From assembly GCA_026394745.1 (NCBI GenBank), contig JAPKXP010000083.1, positions 1 to 6,606 of the forward strand: a DNA stretch of 6,606 nt, read 5' to 3'. The stretch is from Candidatus Altarchaeota archaeon. GTDB lineage: Archaea; Altiarchaeota; Altiarchaeia; IMC4; SCGC-AAA252-I15. Position numbers and translations under genes: made by a program. Numbering within the stretch: position 1 is the stretch's first letter; each line of letters opens with the position of its first letter. The notes below the pieces were generated by a model that searched no databases, was not told where the DNA came from, and saw only the letters and a list, made by a program, of their open reading frames with translations. Shown here one piece after another: positions 1 to 5,546 of the stretch.

Positions 1-2
1 AT

Positions 3-521
3 CCCAAGAACGAGTCCGGCTACTGTGTTCTTTCTGTCGAGGATGGCGTGAAGTCTGTCGAGACTAGGATTCTTTATTCCGACGAGGATATTCTTTCCGA
101 GGTTATGAAGACGGCTCCTGATCTTGTTGCTGTTGATGCGCCGCTTATTTTTTCGGGCGTGAACAGGAAGTGTGACGAGCTTTTGCACGGGTACGGCGCT
201 CTTCCGGTGACTTTGCGTGGTATGGAGGTTCTTGCGAGGCGCGGCAGCGCTTTCGCTGTAAAGCTGCGTGGCATTAACGTTAAGTTCATAGAGGTTTTTT
301 CCACCGCGTCCGCGAAGATTCTTGGAGTGTACAGTAAGAACGATTTCGGGATGCAGAAGAGCATGATGTCGCTTGGAATCCGCGGGAGCGTCAGCGACCG
401 TATCCTCTCTAGGGACGAGCTTGACGCGGTTTTGGCTGCGGTGACAGGCTTCCTGCACTTGGAGAAGCAGACTAGGGAGGTCGGGGACGAGTCTGGCGTT
501 ATAATGATTCCGGAGGTTTGA
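3..521 (+). CDS. DUF429 / predicted RNase H-fold nuclease-like protein, 5'-truncated
   Basis: The reading frame is open to the left edge of the window, with codons starting at base 3. The visible 172 residues begin with PKNESGYCVL, which resembles the segment just after the N-terminal G(I/V)DLAG motif of DUF429 proteins. The real start therefore probably lies only a few tens of bases outside. A GTG at 48 could be called as start but would cut off this conserved strand. Other family-like parts are VAVDAPL with the following N-R-K-C-D segment, and the GMEVLARRG helix. The DUF429/COG2410 group is predicted to have an RNase H-like fold, but its substrate and role are unknown, so only a weak nuclease prediction can be given. 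It ends one base before trm56 and is probably the upstream member of the same operon. Its codons end in T noticeably more often (GTT, CTT, GAT) than those of guaAA. Family assignment is likely; function is open. Confidence 0.75.
   Translation, partial: PKNESGYCVLSVEDGVKSVETRILYSDEDILSEVMKTAPDLVAVDAPLIFSGVNRKCDELLHGYGALPVTLRGMEVLARRGSAFAVKLRGINVKFIEVFSTASAKILGVYSKNDFGMQKSMMSLGIRGSVSDRILSRDELDAVLAAVTGFLHLEKQTREVGDESGVIMIPEV
512..517 (+). promoter_or_regulatory. Shine-Dalgarno site of trm56
   Basis: GGAGGT lies inside the last codons of the preceding gene, with 5 bases between it and the ATG at 523. It is the clearest ribosome binding site in the window. It supports the ATG start and fits an operon in which trm56 is translated right behind the DUF429 gene. 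Confidence 0.75.
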
Positions 522-522
522 G

Positions 523-1038
523 ATGTCAATAATCGTTCTTCGCCTGGGGCATCGGTTCGCGAGGGACAAGCGTTTGAGCACGCATGTTGCGCTCACATCC
601 CGGGCTTTCGGTGCGGACAAGATTGTTTTTGACGTGCAGGATTCGGACGTGAAGGATAGTATTGAGGCGGTTTGCGAGAGCTGGGGCGGCGGCTTTCAGG
701 TGGAGTATATAAAGAACTGGAAAACGTTCGTGAAAGGCTTTTCAGGATTGAAGATTCACTTGACGATGTACGGACTCAACCTAAACGGAGTGCTTCCTGA
801 GATTAGGAAGCTTAAGGGAGACAAGCTCATAATCATCGGCGGCCAGAAGGTGCCTTCCGAAGTCTACGGCATGGTGGACTACAACGTTGCGGTGGGCGGC
901 CAGCCGCACAGCGAGGTCGCTGCGCTCGCGGTTTTCTTGGACCGACTGCAGGATGGTGTGGAGTTGGATAAGGACTTTAAGGGAAGGAATAGAATTATAC
1001 CCCAGGCGCGGGGCAAGAAGGTTGTTTCCGATGAGTGA
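523..1038 (+). CDS. trm56: tRNA (cytidine(56)-2'-O)-methyltransferase, Trm56 family
   Basis: The 171-residue product matches archaeal Trm56 from end to end. This SPOUT-class enzyme uses S-adenosylmethionine to methylate the 2'-OH of C56 in the T-loop of tRNAs, helping to hold the D-loop/T-loop elbow. The N-terminus has VLRLGHR (residues 5-11) followed by RDKRLSTHVALTSRAFGAD (14-32), both signatures of the family. The C-terminal half has IIGGQKVP (104-111) and DYNVAVGGQPHSEVAALA (119-136), which form the knotted SAM-binding region typical of SPOUT proteins. Length is at the short end of the usual range but nothing appears missing. The start is fixed by the conserved N-terminus and by GGAGGT five bases upstream. 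The stop overlaps the start of mfnF by 8 bases, so the two are probably translated from one message. Assignment is very secure; activity is inferred from the family. Confidence 0.95.
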   Translation: MSIIVLRLGHRFARDKRLSTHVALTSRAFGADKIVFDVQDSDVKDSIEAVCESWGGGFQVEYIKNWKTFVKGFSGLKIHLTMYGLNLNGVLPEIRKLKGDKLIIIGGQKVPSEVYGMVDYNVAVGGQPHSEVAALAVFLDRLQDGVELDKDFKGRNRIIPQARGKKVVSDE

Positions 1039-2080
1039 GGTAATATCCCTTGGGCTGGACATTGGCGGGGCGAACGTCAAGATTACCGCTGTTTCCGTTA
1101 GCAGTTCCGGCGAATTCCGTTTTAGGCACTACTCAAACAAGCCAATGCTCTTGAAAGACTTCACCGACTCCTTCAAGGCCTTCAAGAGCGACTTTAAGGA
1201 GGGCTTCGACGTCGTCGGCGTCACCACAACCGGCGAATATGGGATAGTGTTCCCCCGCCTTTCAGACGGCATAGGCTACTTCAGGCAGAAGATACTCGGA
1301 TTCTTCAAGGAGCCGGTCTACTGGATGAAGCTTGACGGCGGAATGGTGAACCTAAACGACATGAAAGACCCTTACGAGGTCGTCGCCAGCAACTGGGTGG
1401 CTTCCTCCCTTTTCGTCGGCAGGCACGTGGCAGGCGACTGCATCATGGTGGACGCGGGCAGCACGACCACTGATGTAATCCCTATCGCAGGAGGGCATCC
1501 TGTAAACGAGAGCCGCTTCGACCACGAGCGCCTCGCTTCAGGGAACCTGGTGTACACCGGGGGCATAAACACTCACGCAGGCTGCATAATGCCTAAGGTT
1601 TCGGTCGACGGCTCCGAGACCATGGTTTCCAGCGAATACTTCTGCACTGCTGGTGACGTGCACTACATACTCGGCAACATCAATTCTCTCACGTACAGGA
1701 CTTACTTGGGTGCGTTCCTCGGCTACAGCAGTCCTGAGGAGGCTTACACGAGGCTCGCTCATCTTGTTTGCGCCGATGACAAGCTGCTTTCAAGGGATGT
1801 CATAGTGGACGTAGCCCGCCAGCTCTATGATGAGCAGCTTAGGCAGATTTCAGAGGCTATAAAACGGGTTTATCTGGACAACAAGTCCCGCTTCAAGACT
1901 AAGCCTCCCGTAGTCGTCACGGGATTGTGCGCGGGTTTCCTTGCGAAGGCCGCGGCAGAGAAGGCCGGGTTCAAGAAGGTCGTGTCTGTCGGAGAGCTTT
2001 TCGGTTCCGGCGTCGAGGTCGCGACCCCGAGTTTTGCGGTTGCCGTCTTAGCTGGAAAGAAGCTTCTTAACGTCAAGTGA
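1031..2080 (+). CDS. mfnF: MfnF-like methanofuran condensing enzyme (H4MPT-linked C1 pathway protein, hydantoinase/ASKHA-type fold)
   Basis: The 349-residue product resembles the archaeal family once called 'H4MPT-linked C1 transfer pathway protein' (COG1548). MfnF joins the aminomethylfuran diphosphate to gamma-glutamyltyramine, forming the ether bond of the methanofuran core. Two ASKHA-type nucleotide/phosphate loops are visible: LGLDIGGANVK (residues 7-17) and MVDAGSTTTDVIPI (139-152). Family-like segments follow: RLASGNLVYTGG (167-178), SSEYFCTAGDVHYI (200-213) and the C-terminal VVVTGLCAGFLA (294-305). The open frame reaches back to base 887, but the homologous N-terminus begins at the ATG at 1031, which overlaps the trm56 stop by 8 bases. 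Only a weak SD-like AGAAGG (1016-1021) precedes it, so coupling to trm56 translation is likely. The last 33 bases overlap the convergent COG1411 gene. Nearby mfnB and mfnE strengthen the call. Without them a generic hydantoinase/sugar-kinase-like label would be the alternative. Confidence 0.86.
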   Translation: MSEVISLGLDIGGANVKITAVSVSSSGEFRFRHYSNKPMLLKDFTDSFKAFKSDFKEGFDVVGVTTTGEYGIVFPRLSDGIGYFRQKILGFFKEPVYWMKLDGGMVNLNDMKDPYEVVASNWVASSLFVGRHVAGDCIMVDAGSTTTDVIPIAGGHPVNESRFDHERLASGNLVYTGGINTHAGCIMPKVSVDGSETMVSSEYFCTAGDVHYILGNINSLTYRTYLGAFLGYSSPEEAYTRLAHLVCADDKLLSRDVIVDVARQLYDEQLRQISEAIKRVYLDNKSRFKTKPPVVVTGLCAGFLAKAAAEKAGFKKVVSVGELFGSGVEVATPSFAVAVLAGKKLLNVK

Positions 2081-2758
2081 GGTAATCCTCCCGGAGTGTA
2101 TTGCCGAGCCGACGAGTACTCCTGAAATTCCCATCTCAAGCAGTTTTGTCACGTCCGCTGAGTTCCTGATTCCTCCGCCGTATATCACGATTGAATCCAG
2201 TCGTCCGACGGCTTTTTCGCACAGCTTCACGTTCGGCCCGCCTTCAGTGCCGACATCCGCAAGGTCGAGTAGTATGTACTCCGTTATCCTGTCGTAGGAC
2301 TTGAGCTCGTCAAATAGTCGGTCTAGATTCATGTCCAGTTTGTTCATTAGGACGCCCTTCTTCGTGTCTATGCTGAAGATTATTTTGTATCTTGAAGCTT
2401 CGTTTAGGAATCCCATGGATTCTAAGGACTCGGAGCCTATTATCGGCGTCACGCCGATGGAGTCGAGTTGTCTAACTTGTTCCATCGTCTTTACTCCTAT
2501 GTCCGCCATCACATTCAACCCGGACTCCTTCACGGGTTCCAGCCTACTGTAGTCAACTCCCTTCCCTGTTATAGCGTCCAGGTCCGCAACATAGACCTCC
2601 TGGAAGCCCATAAGTTTGTACGCTCTTGCGACGTCCGCCGGCTCGCATGAACCGCATACTCTCGTGGAAAGCGGCTTGTAAGAATCCCTTTCGCCCCGCA
2701 CAGCCTTGACTGCAATCCCGTCCTTGATGTCTATTACCGGTATTGTCCTGATTTTCAA
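2048..2758 (-). CDS. HisA-like TIM-barrel protein (COG1411, 'related to proFAR isomerase')
   Basis: The 236-residue product is a complete (beta-alpha)8 barrel related to HisA/HisF but not standard HisA. Visible are the first strand with an acid, RTIPVIDIKDG (residues 4-14, Asp10), then AVRGERDSYKPL (19-30), which is typical of archaeal COG1411 proteins rather than of histidine biosynthesis. VYVADLDAITGKG (55-67), LLDLADVGTEGGPN (163-176) and the C-terminal phosphate-binding strands YGGGIRNSAD (193-202) and GVLVGSAIHSG (213-223) follow. Asp10 and Asp165 sit where HisA has its two catalytic acids. I infer a phosphorylated sugar-like or furan-phosphate substrate. The start is a TTG (bases 2756-2758), chosen because the barrel begins there and because TTGA overlaps the mfnB stop. 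It is the last gene of the radical SAM-mfnE-mfnB operon and overlaps mfnF convergently by 33 bases. Its exact reaction is unknown to me; a link to methanofuran is inference from the operon. Confidence 0.82.
   Translation of the reverse strand: MKIRTIPVIDIKDGIAVKAVRGERDSYKPLSTRVCGSCEPADVARAYKLMGFQEVYVADLDAITGKGVDYSRLEPVKESGLNVMADIGVKTMEQVRQLDSIGVTPIIGSESLESMGFLNEASRYKIIFSIDTKKGVLMNKLDMNLDRLFDELKSYDRITEYILLDLADVGTEGGPNVKLCEKAVGRLDSIVIYGGGIRNSADVTKLLEMGISGVLVGSAIHSGRITSLDVKKLLSS
2057..2068. repeat. 12-base perfect palindrome inside the convergent gene overlap
   Basis: AAGAAGCTTCTT reads the same on both strands. It lies within the 33-base overlap of the mfnF and COG1411 coding ends, and is in phase so that both proteins read Lys-Lys-Leu-Leu through it. 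It has no T-run after it on either strand, so a terminator role is not supported. Confidence 0.6.
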
Positions 2759-3465
2759 TCACCTGCGACAAGCTTACGGAGTTCCCTCACCTTCACGGCG
2801 CTGATGCTTCCGTTCATCCGGTCGCCGTCGCAAACCGCGCCTCGGACTCCAAGAACATCAACTCCAATCTTTTTCAGCATCTGAACGTGCGTCTTGTCTA
2901 GCGAGCCGCCTAACGCGACTTTCAGTCCTTTGTCGTGGGCTTTTTTTGTGAAATCGCGCAAATCAGCCTCATCCATGTGGTCTAGGAGAGTCCTCCCGTC
3001 TTTTCTTGCTGTGTCTATCATCACGTAGTCCGCCTTAGTCCTGCTTGCTATCTCCGGGAGCTCTTTCGGGCTTATCGAGCCTACGTTCAAATAGTCTGCG
3101 TATCCTGCAATAACAACCTTGATGTTCCTGTCAAAGCCTTTCACGGCCTTGACTACCGCATCGCACATGAATGATGCCTCCTTGGCGTCCTTTACGCCGT
3201 ATAATCCCGCCTTAACGTAGTCTACTCCGCATGAGGCGGCTCCTAATGCGGCAAGCGACGCGGTCCCCGGAAGGTTCGGCAGGTCTCCTACTGTGGCGCT
3301 GAACTCCATACTTCCTTTCCTTAATGAGACTATCTCCTTTATCGCCCAAGGAAAGTTCGCTCCGAGCGAGCCTTCACGGGGGTTCTTTATGTCTATTATG
3401 TCCGCTCCTCCTGATATCGCTTCGATTGCTTCTCTCGCATCCCTTGGGCTTACTAAAAACTTCAT
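2755..3465 (-). CDS. mfnB: (5-formylfuran-3-yl)methyl phosphate (4-HFC-P) synthase MfnB
   Basis: The 236-residue product matches the DUF556/MfnB family over its whole length. MfnB is a TIM-barrel, Schiff-base enzyme that condenses two molecules of glyceraldehyde-3-phosphate into the furan phosphate that starts methanofuran biosynthesis. The signature GGADIIDIKNPREGSLGANF (residues 19-38) contains Lys27, which corresponds to the Schiff-base lysine described for the Methanocaldococcus enzyme. VDYVKAGLYG (81-90) gives Lys85, the other catalytic lysine. IDTARKDGRTLLDHM (150-164) with Asp151 and Lys155, plus ALGGSLD (184-190), complete the active-site strands. The ATG at 3465 is preferred because it starts the first barrel strand (KFLVSPRDA) and forms an ATGA overlap with the end of mfnE. 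A GTG seven codons earlier would only add unconserved residues inside mfnE. No good Shine-Dalgarno site is visible, so translation probably depends on coupling. It sits between mfnE and the COG1411 gene. Confidence 0.94.
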   Translation of the reverse strand: MKFLVSPRDAREAIEAISGGADIIDIKNPREGSLGANFPWAIKEIVSLRKGSMEFSATVGDLPNLPGTASLAALGAASCGVDYVKAGLYGVKDAKEASFMCDAVVKAVKGFDRNIKVVIAGYADYLNVGSISPKELPEIASRTKADYVMIDTARKDGRTLLDHMDEADLRDFTKKAHDKGLKVALGGSLDKTHVQMLKKIGVDVLGVRGAVCDGDRMNGSISAVKVRELRKLVAGD

Positions 3466-4115
3466 TCTGGGGTTATTGTCGTGCACTCTGTCGAGCCTTC
3501 TGTCATCAATTCAGTGAGTCTCTCCGGTCTTCTTCCGTTAATTATGTGGCATGTTATGTTATATCTCCTGAGGATTCCTGGGAAGTGCTTGTCAACGCAC
3601 TTTTCCTTCATCCTACCTACTTTCGTCGCTGTCGTGTTCCGAATCATACTTGCGTTGCTAGCCTTTTTAGGGTCTCTTGCGTAAAGACCGTCAACGTCGG
3701 TTAGCTTTACCAGCCTTTTGGCTTTCAATCTGCCTGAGACGTAAGCTGCAATCGAGTCTGAGGTCAAGTCCCACGAGGCCGGGAGACCGGATTTCATCAC
3801 AGTATCCCTGGGCAAAAGCACCGTCTTTCCCCTGCATTCCGCAAGTCTCCTGGCAATCCCAAACCCTCTGAGCATTGACGCAATTGCTAGACCATTTTGG
3901 TCGCACGCGTATAGCGCCATCTCGTGCGATACCTCCGAGGGAAGTTTTAATTCTGCGTCGATGCGCCTTACTTCGTCCGCAAGCGCGCCTCCGCCGGGCA
4001 CGATAACGATTTTAGCGTTCTTGGACGCATCTTCAATTGTTTTACACAATTTTTTCAACGTGCTCTTGGAGATGCAAAGGCTTCCGCCCACCTTCAAGAC
4101 CACCAGTTCCTTCAT
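3462..4115 (-). CDS. mfnE: [5-(aminomethyl)furan-3-yl]methyl phosphate kinase MfnE (amino acid kinase fold)
   Basis: The 217-residue product is a short, single-domain amino acid kinase. LKVGGSL (residues 7-13) and VPGGGALADEVR (39-50) are the phosphate-binding loops. WDLTSDSIAAYVSGRL (115-130) and LVKLTDVDGLYARDP (135-149) form the nucleotide side of the site. MfnE uses ATP to turn aminomethylfuran phosphate into its diphosphate, activating it for the MfnF condensation. The fold alone would also allow isopentenyl phosphate kinase, UMP kinase or similar. The short length, the WDLTSDS motif and direct linkage to mfnB favour MfnE. The frame is open 22 codons further upstream, but those would lie inside the radical SAM gene. 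The ATG at 4115 starts exactly at the first kinase strand and overlaps the upstream stop as ATGA. A GGAGG sits 11 bases before it. It is the second gene of the four-gene minus-strand operon. Confidence 0.87.
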   Translation of the reverse strand: MKELVVLKVGGSLCISKSTLKKLCKTIEDASKNAKIVIVPGGGALADEVRRIDAELKLPSEVSHEMALYACDQNGLAIASMLRGFGIARRLAECRGKTVLLPRDTVMKSGLPASWDLTSDSIAAYVSGRLKAKRLVKLTDVDGLYARDPKKASNASMIRNTTATKVGRMKEKCVDKHFPGILRRYNITCHIINGRRPERLTELMTEGSTECTTITPE

Positions 4116-5491
4116 CTTGCGTGAAGCCTCCGTTTCGCCTTCTCCCTGAGCTGGACGTGTTTTTTCACTAGATAGTCCCACTCCAAGGAGTCGAGCTGGA
4201 ATATGGGCTTGTAATAGTCGTTGTAATCATCAATTTCGTGTTCAAGCATCTTGCCTTCCTTCTCAAGCCTCCCGTAGACTTCAGTTCCGGGCAGAGGCCC
4301 GAACAATTCGACGGTGTACTTTGTGTCAAGCTCGCTGATGAGCGCTTCAGTCTCGGCGAGAGTCTCCTTCGTCTCACCGGGATAGCCTATCATGAAATTA
4401 GTCCTCACGTCGATGCCAAGTTCATTGAGCGTCTTTATCTCCTCACGGACGTCTTCGACGCGTATGCCCTTGTTCATCCTGTCCAGCATCTCCTGGCTTC
4501 CGGACTCAACGCCGATTGAAACGCTGACCAGACCAGCCTTCTTCATCTCCTTCACCAGGTCCGCGTCCACATTGTTCCCCCTCATCAGACAGTTCCACTT
4601 TATATCCAGATTCCCCTCCCTGATGAGCTCGCAAATCCTCCAAACGCGTTCTTCGTCAAAGTAGAACGTGTCGTCCTCGAAGTAAAAAAGCTTGGTTCCG
4701 AACTCTTTTCTAACGCTTTGTATCTCGTCCACAAAATTCTCAGGACTCCTGAACCTGTGCATTCCACCCCAAACGGTGTTGCAGGAGCAGAAGTGGCATC
4801 TGAAAGGACAGCCCCTGCCGGATACGACGTTGCCCATCCACGCGGGATTGTACTGCTCCCGTCCGGCTATGGAATCCCTCGCTGGGAAAGGAAGCTCGTC
4901 CAAGTCCTCCACCATCTTATGGCCACTGTTGTGCGTGATTACGCCATCATCCCTGAACGACACGCCTTCAACAGAGTCCAGAACGCCCCCGTCTTCAACA
5001 GACTGAACCAGCTCCAGCATGCTGTAGTCGCCCTCGCCCCTCACCACCGCGTCGAATCCTGCGTTCAAGTAGCCGTCCGGGTTCAGCGTGGGATAAACGC
5101 CTCCAGCCACAATCTTCACTTCCCCGTCCATCTCCTTAACCGCCTGCGCGGTCTTCAAGGCAGACGAGTAAGTCATGACTGTCGAGCCGACGCCGACCAC
5201 GTCCGGCCTGTACTCCTTGATTACCCCCCTAAGGTTCACCCACGAGTAGTGCATGCTGTTGTCAAGAGAACTCCTGTACGTTCCGTAGTCGAACTCGGAA
5301 GCGTGCATGCCCGCGCCCCTCCTAAAGGAGCTGAACGAGACGTCCATGTCGTACACTCTGACGGCATACCCTGCGCTCTTCAGCATTCCTGCGACGTAAA
5401 GCAGGCCGAGAGGTATGAACGGCTCCTTGTCCACATTGAAGAGGCTGTAGTACGCTGGAGCCACGAGAAGTATCCTCGGCCGTTCTTCCAT
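4112..5491 (-). CDS. B12-binding-domain-type radical SAM protein, specific reaction unknown
   Basis: The 459-residue product has the usual order of cobalamin-dependent (class B type) radical SAM enzymes. An N-terminal Rossmann-like domain covers about residues 5-160: RILLVAPAYY (6-15), IPLGLLYVAGMLKSAGY (26-42), VVGVGSTVMTYSSALK (98-113), IVAGGVYPTLNP (127-138) and RGEGDY (151-156). A radical SAM barrel follows, with GRGCPFRCHFCSC (225-237). Cys228, Cys232 and Cys235 form the CxxxCxxC motif that would hold the 4Fe-4S cluster; Cys237 is an additional nearby cysteine. IGVESGS (326-332) and NFMIGYPGET (365-374) are typical later barrel motifs. The C-terminal tail is short and basic. I see no DxHxxG base-off motif, which is common for this class. 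Members methylate, cyclise or otherwise modify many substrates, so the reaction cannot be read from sequence. It heads the operon and overlaps mfnE by 4 bases, which suggests cofactor-related work. No Shine-Dalgarno site precedes its ATG. Confidence 0.9.
   Translation of the reverse strand: MEERPRILLVAPAYYSLFNVDKEPFIPLGLLYVAGMLKSAGYAVRVYDMDVSFSSFRRGAGMHASEFDYGTYRSSLDNSMHYSWVNLRGVIKEYRPDVVGVGSTVMTYSSALKTAQAVKEMDGEVKIVAGGVYPTLNPDGYLNAGFDAVVRGEGDYSMLELVQSVEDGGVLDSVEGVSFRDDGVITHNSGHKMVEDLDELPFPARDSIAGREQYNPAWMGNVVSGRGCPFRCHFCSCNTVWGGMHRFRSPENFVDEIQSVRKEFGTKLFYFEDDTFYFDEERVWRICELIREGNLDIKWNCLMRGNNVDADLVKEMKKAGLVSVSIGVESGSQEMLDRMNKGIRVEDVREEIKTLNELGIDVRTNFMIGYPGETKETLAETEALISELDTKYTVELFGPLPGTEVYGRLEKEGKMLEHEIDDYNDYYKPIFQLDSLEWDYLVKKHVQLREKAKRRLHAR
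4127..4131 (-). promoter_or_regulatory. Possible Shine-Dalgarno site of mfnE
   Basis: On the minus strand GGAGG lies 11 bases before the mfnE ATG, inside the end of the radical SAM gene. The spacing is somewhat long for a strong site. Together with the ATGA overlap it supports the chosen internal start. Confidence 0.45.
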
Positions 5492-5506
5492 GATATTACT
5501 TATATC
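5492..5506. repeat. Short inverted repeat GATAT-N5-ATATC next to the radical SAM start
   Basis: Two perfect 5-base arms separated by TACTT lie directly against the radical SAM start codon, within the divergent intergenic region. The position would suit an operator for a dimeric regulator, or it may be a chance result of A/T-rich promoter sequence. Nothing in the window identifies a regulator. Confidence 0.35.
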
Positions 5507-5515
5507 CGCCGAAGA

Positions 5516-5525
5516 CTATAATATT
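5516..5525. promoter_or_regulatory. Putative shared archaeal TATA element of a divergent promoter
   Basis: CTATAATATT lies in the 55-base gap between the divergent radical SAM gene and guaAA. Its centre is about 26-27 bases before the guaAA ATG and about 29-30 bases before the radical SAM ATG. Archaeal TATA boxes are usually centred about 26-27 bases before the transcription start. Either direction would therefore give a nearly leaderless message, which agrees with the absence of Shine-Dalgarno sites before both genes. A second A/T-rich stretch at 5498-5505 could instead serve guaAA with a short leader. Confidence 0.5.
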
Positions 5526-5546
5526 CAATCAAATCCTTACGTAAAA

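Noticed and set aside
74..529. Minus-strand frame opposite the DUF429 gene
   Set aside because: Its translation is Ser/Thr/Pro/Arg-rich with no recognisable domain. The plus strand has family motifs and leads into trm56 with a good ribosome binding site.
887..1030. Upstream extension of mfnF to base 887
   Set aside because: The 48 extra residues lie inside trm56, are Arg/Trp-rich and match nothing. The family N-terminus starts at the ATG at 1031.
2048..2758. Calling the barrel gene hisA of histidine biosynthesis
   Set aside because: The RGERDSYKPL segment and overall pattern fit the separate COG1411 group, and there are no other his genes nearby.
3462..4115. Calling the kinase isopentenyl phosphate kinase or UMP kinase
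   Set aside because: It is shorter than those enzymes usually are, and it is coupled to mfnB, so MfnE is the better fit. The fold alone would not exclude them.
4116..4181. Upstream extension of mfnE by 22 codons
   Set aside because: It falls within the radical SAM C-terminus, and the kinase fold starts at MKELVVLKVGG, with an ATGA overlap.
4718..5521. Long plus-strand frame of 267 codons opposite the radical SAM gene
   Set aside because: It is antisense to a well-supported radical SAM gene over nearly its whole length, and its translation is rich in His, Val and Arg without any family motif. It is a shadow of the opposite strand's codon bias.
5490..5546. Upstream extension of guaAA by 19 codons
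   Set aside because: It covers the TATA-like promoter region and overlaps the divergent start codon. The conserved amidotransferase N-terminus is at 5547.
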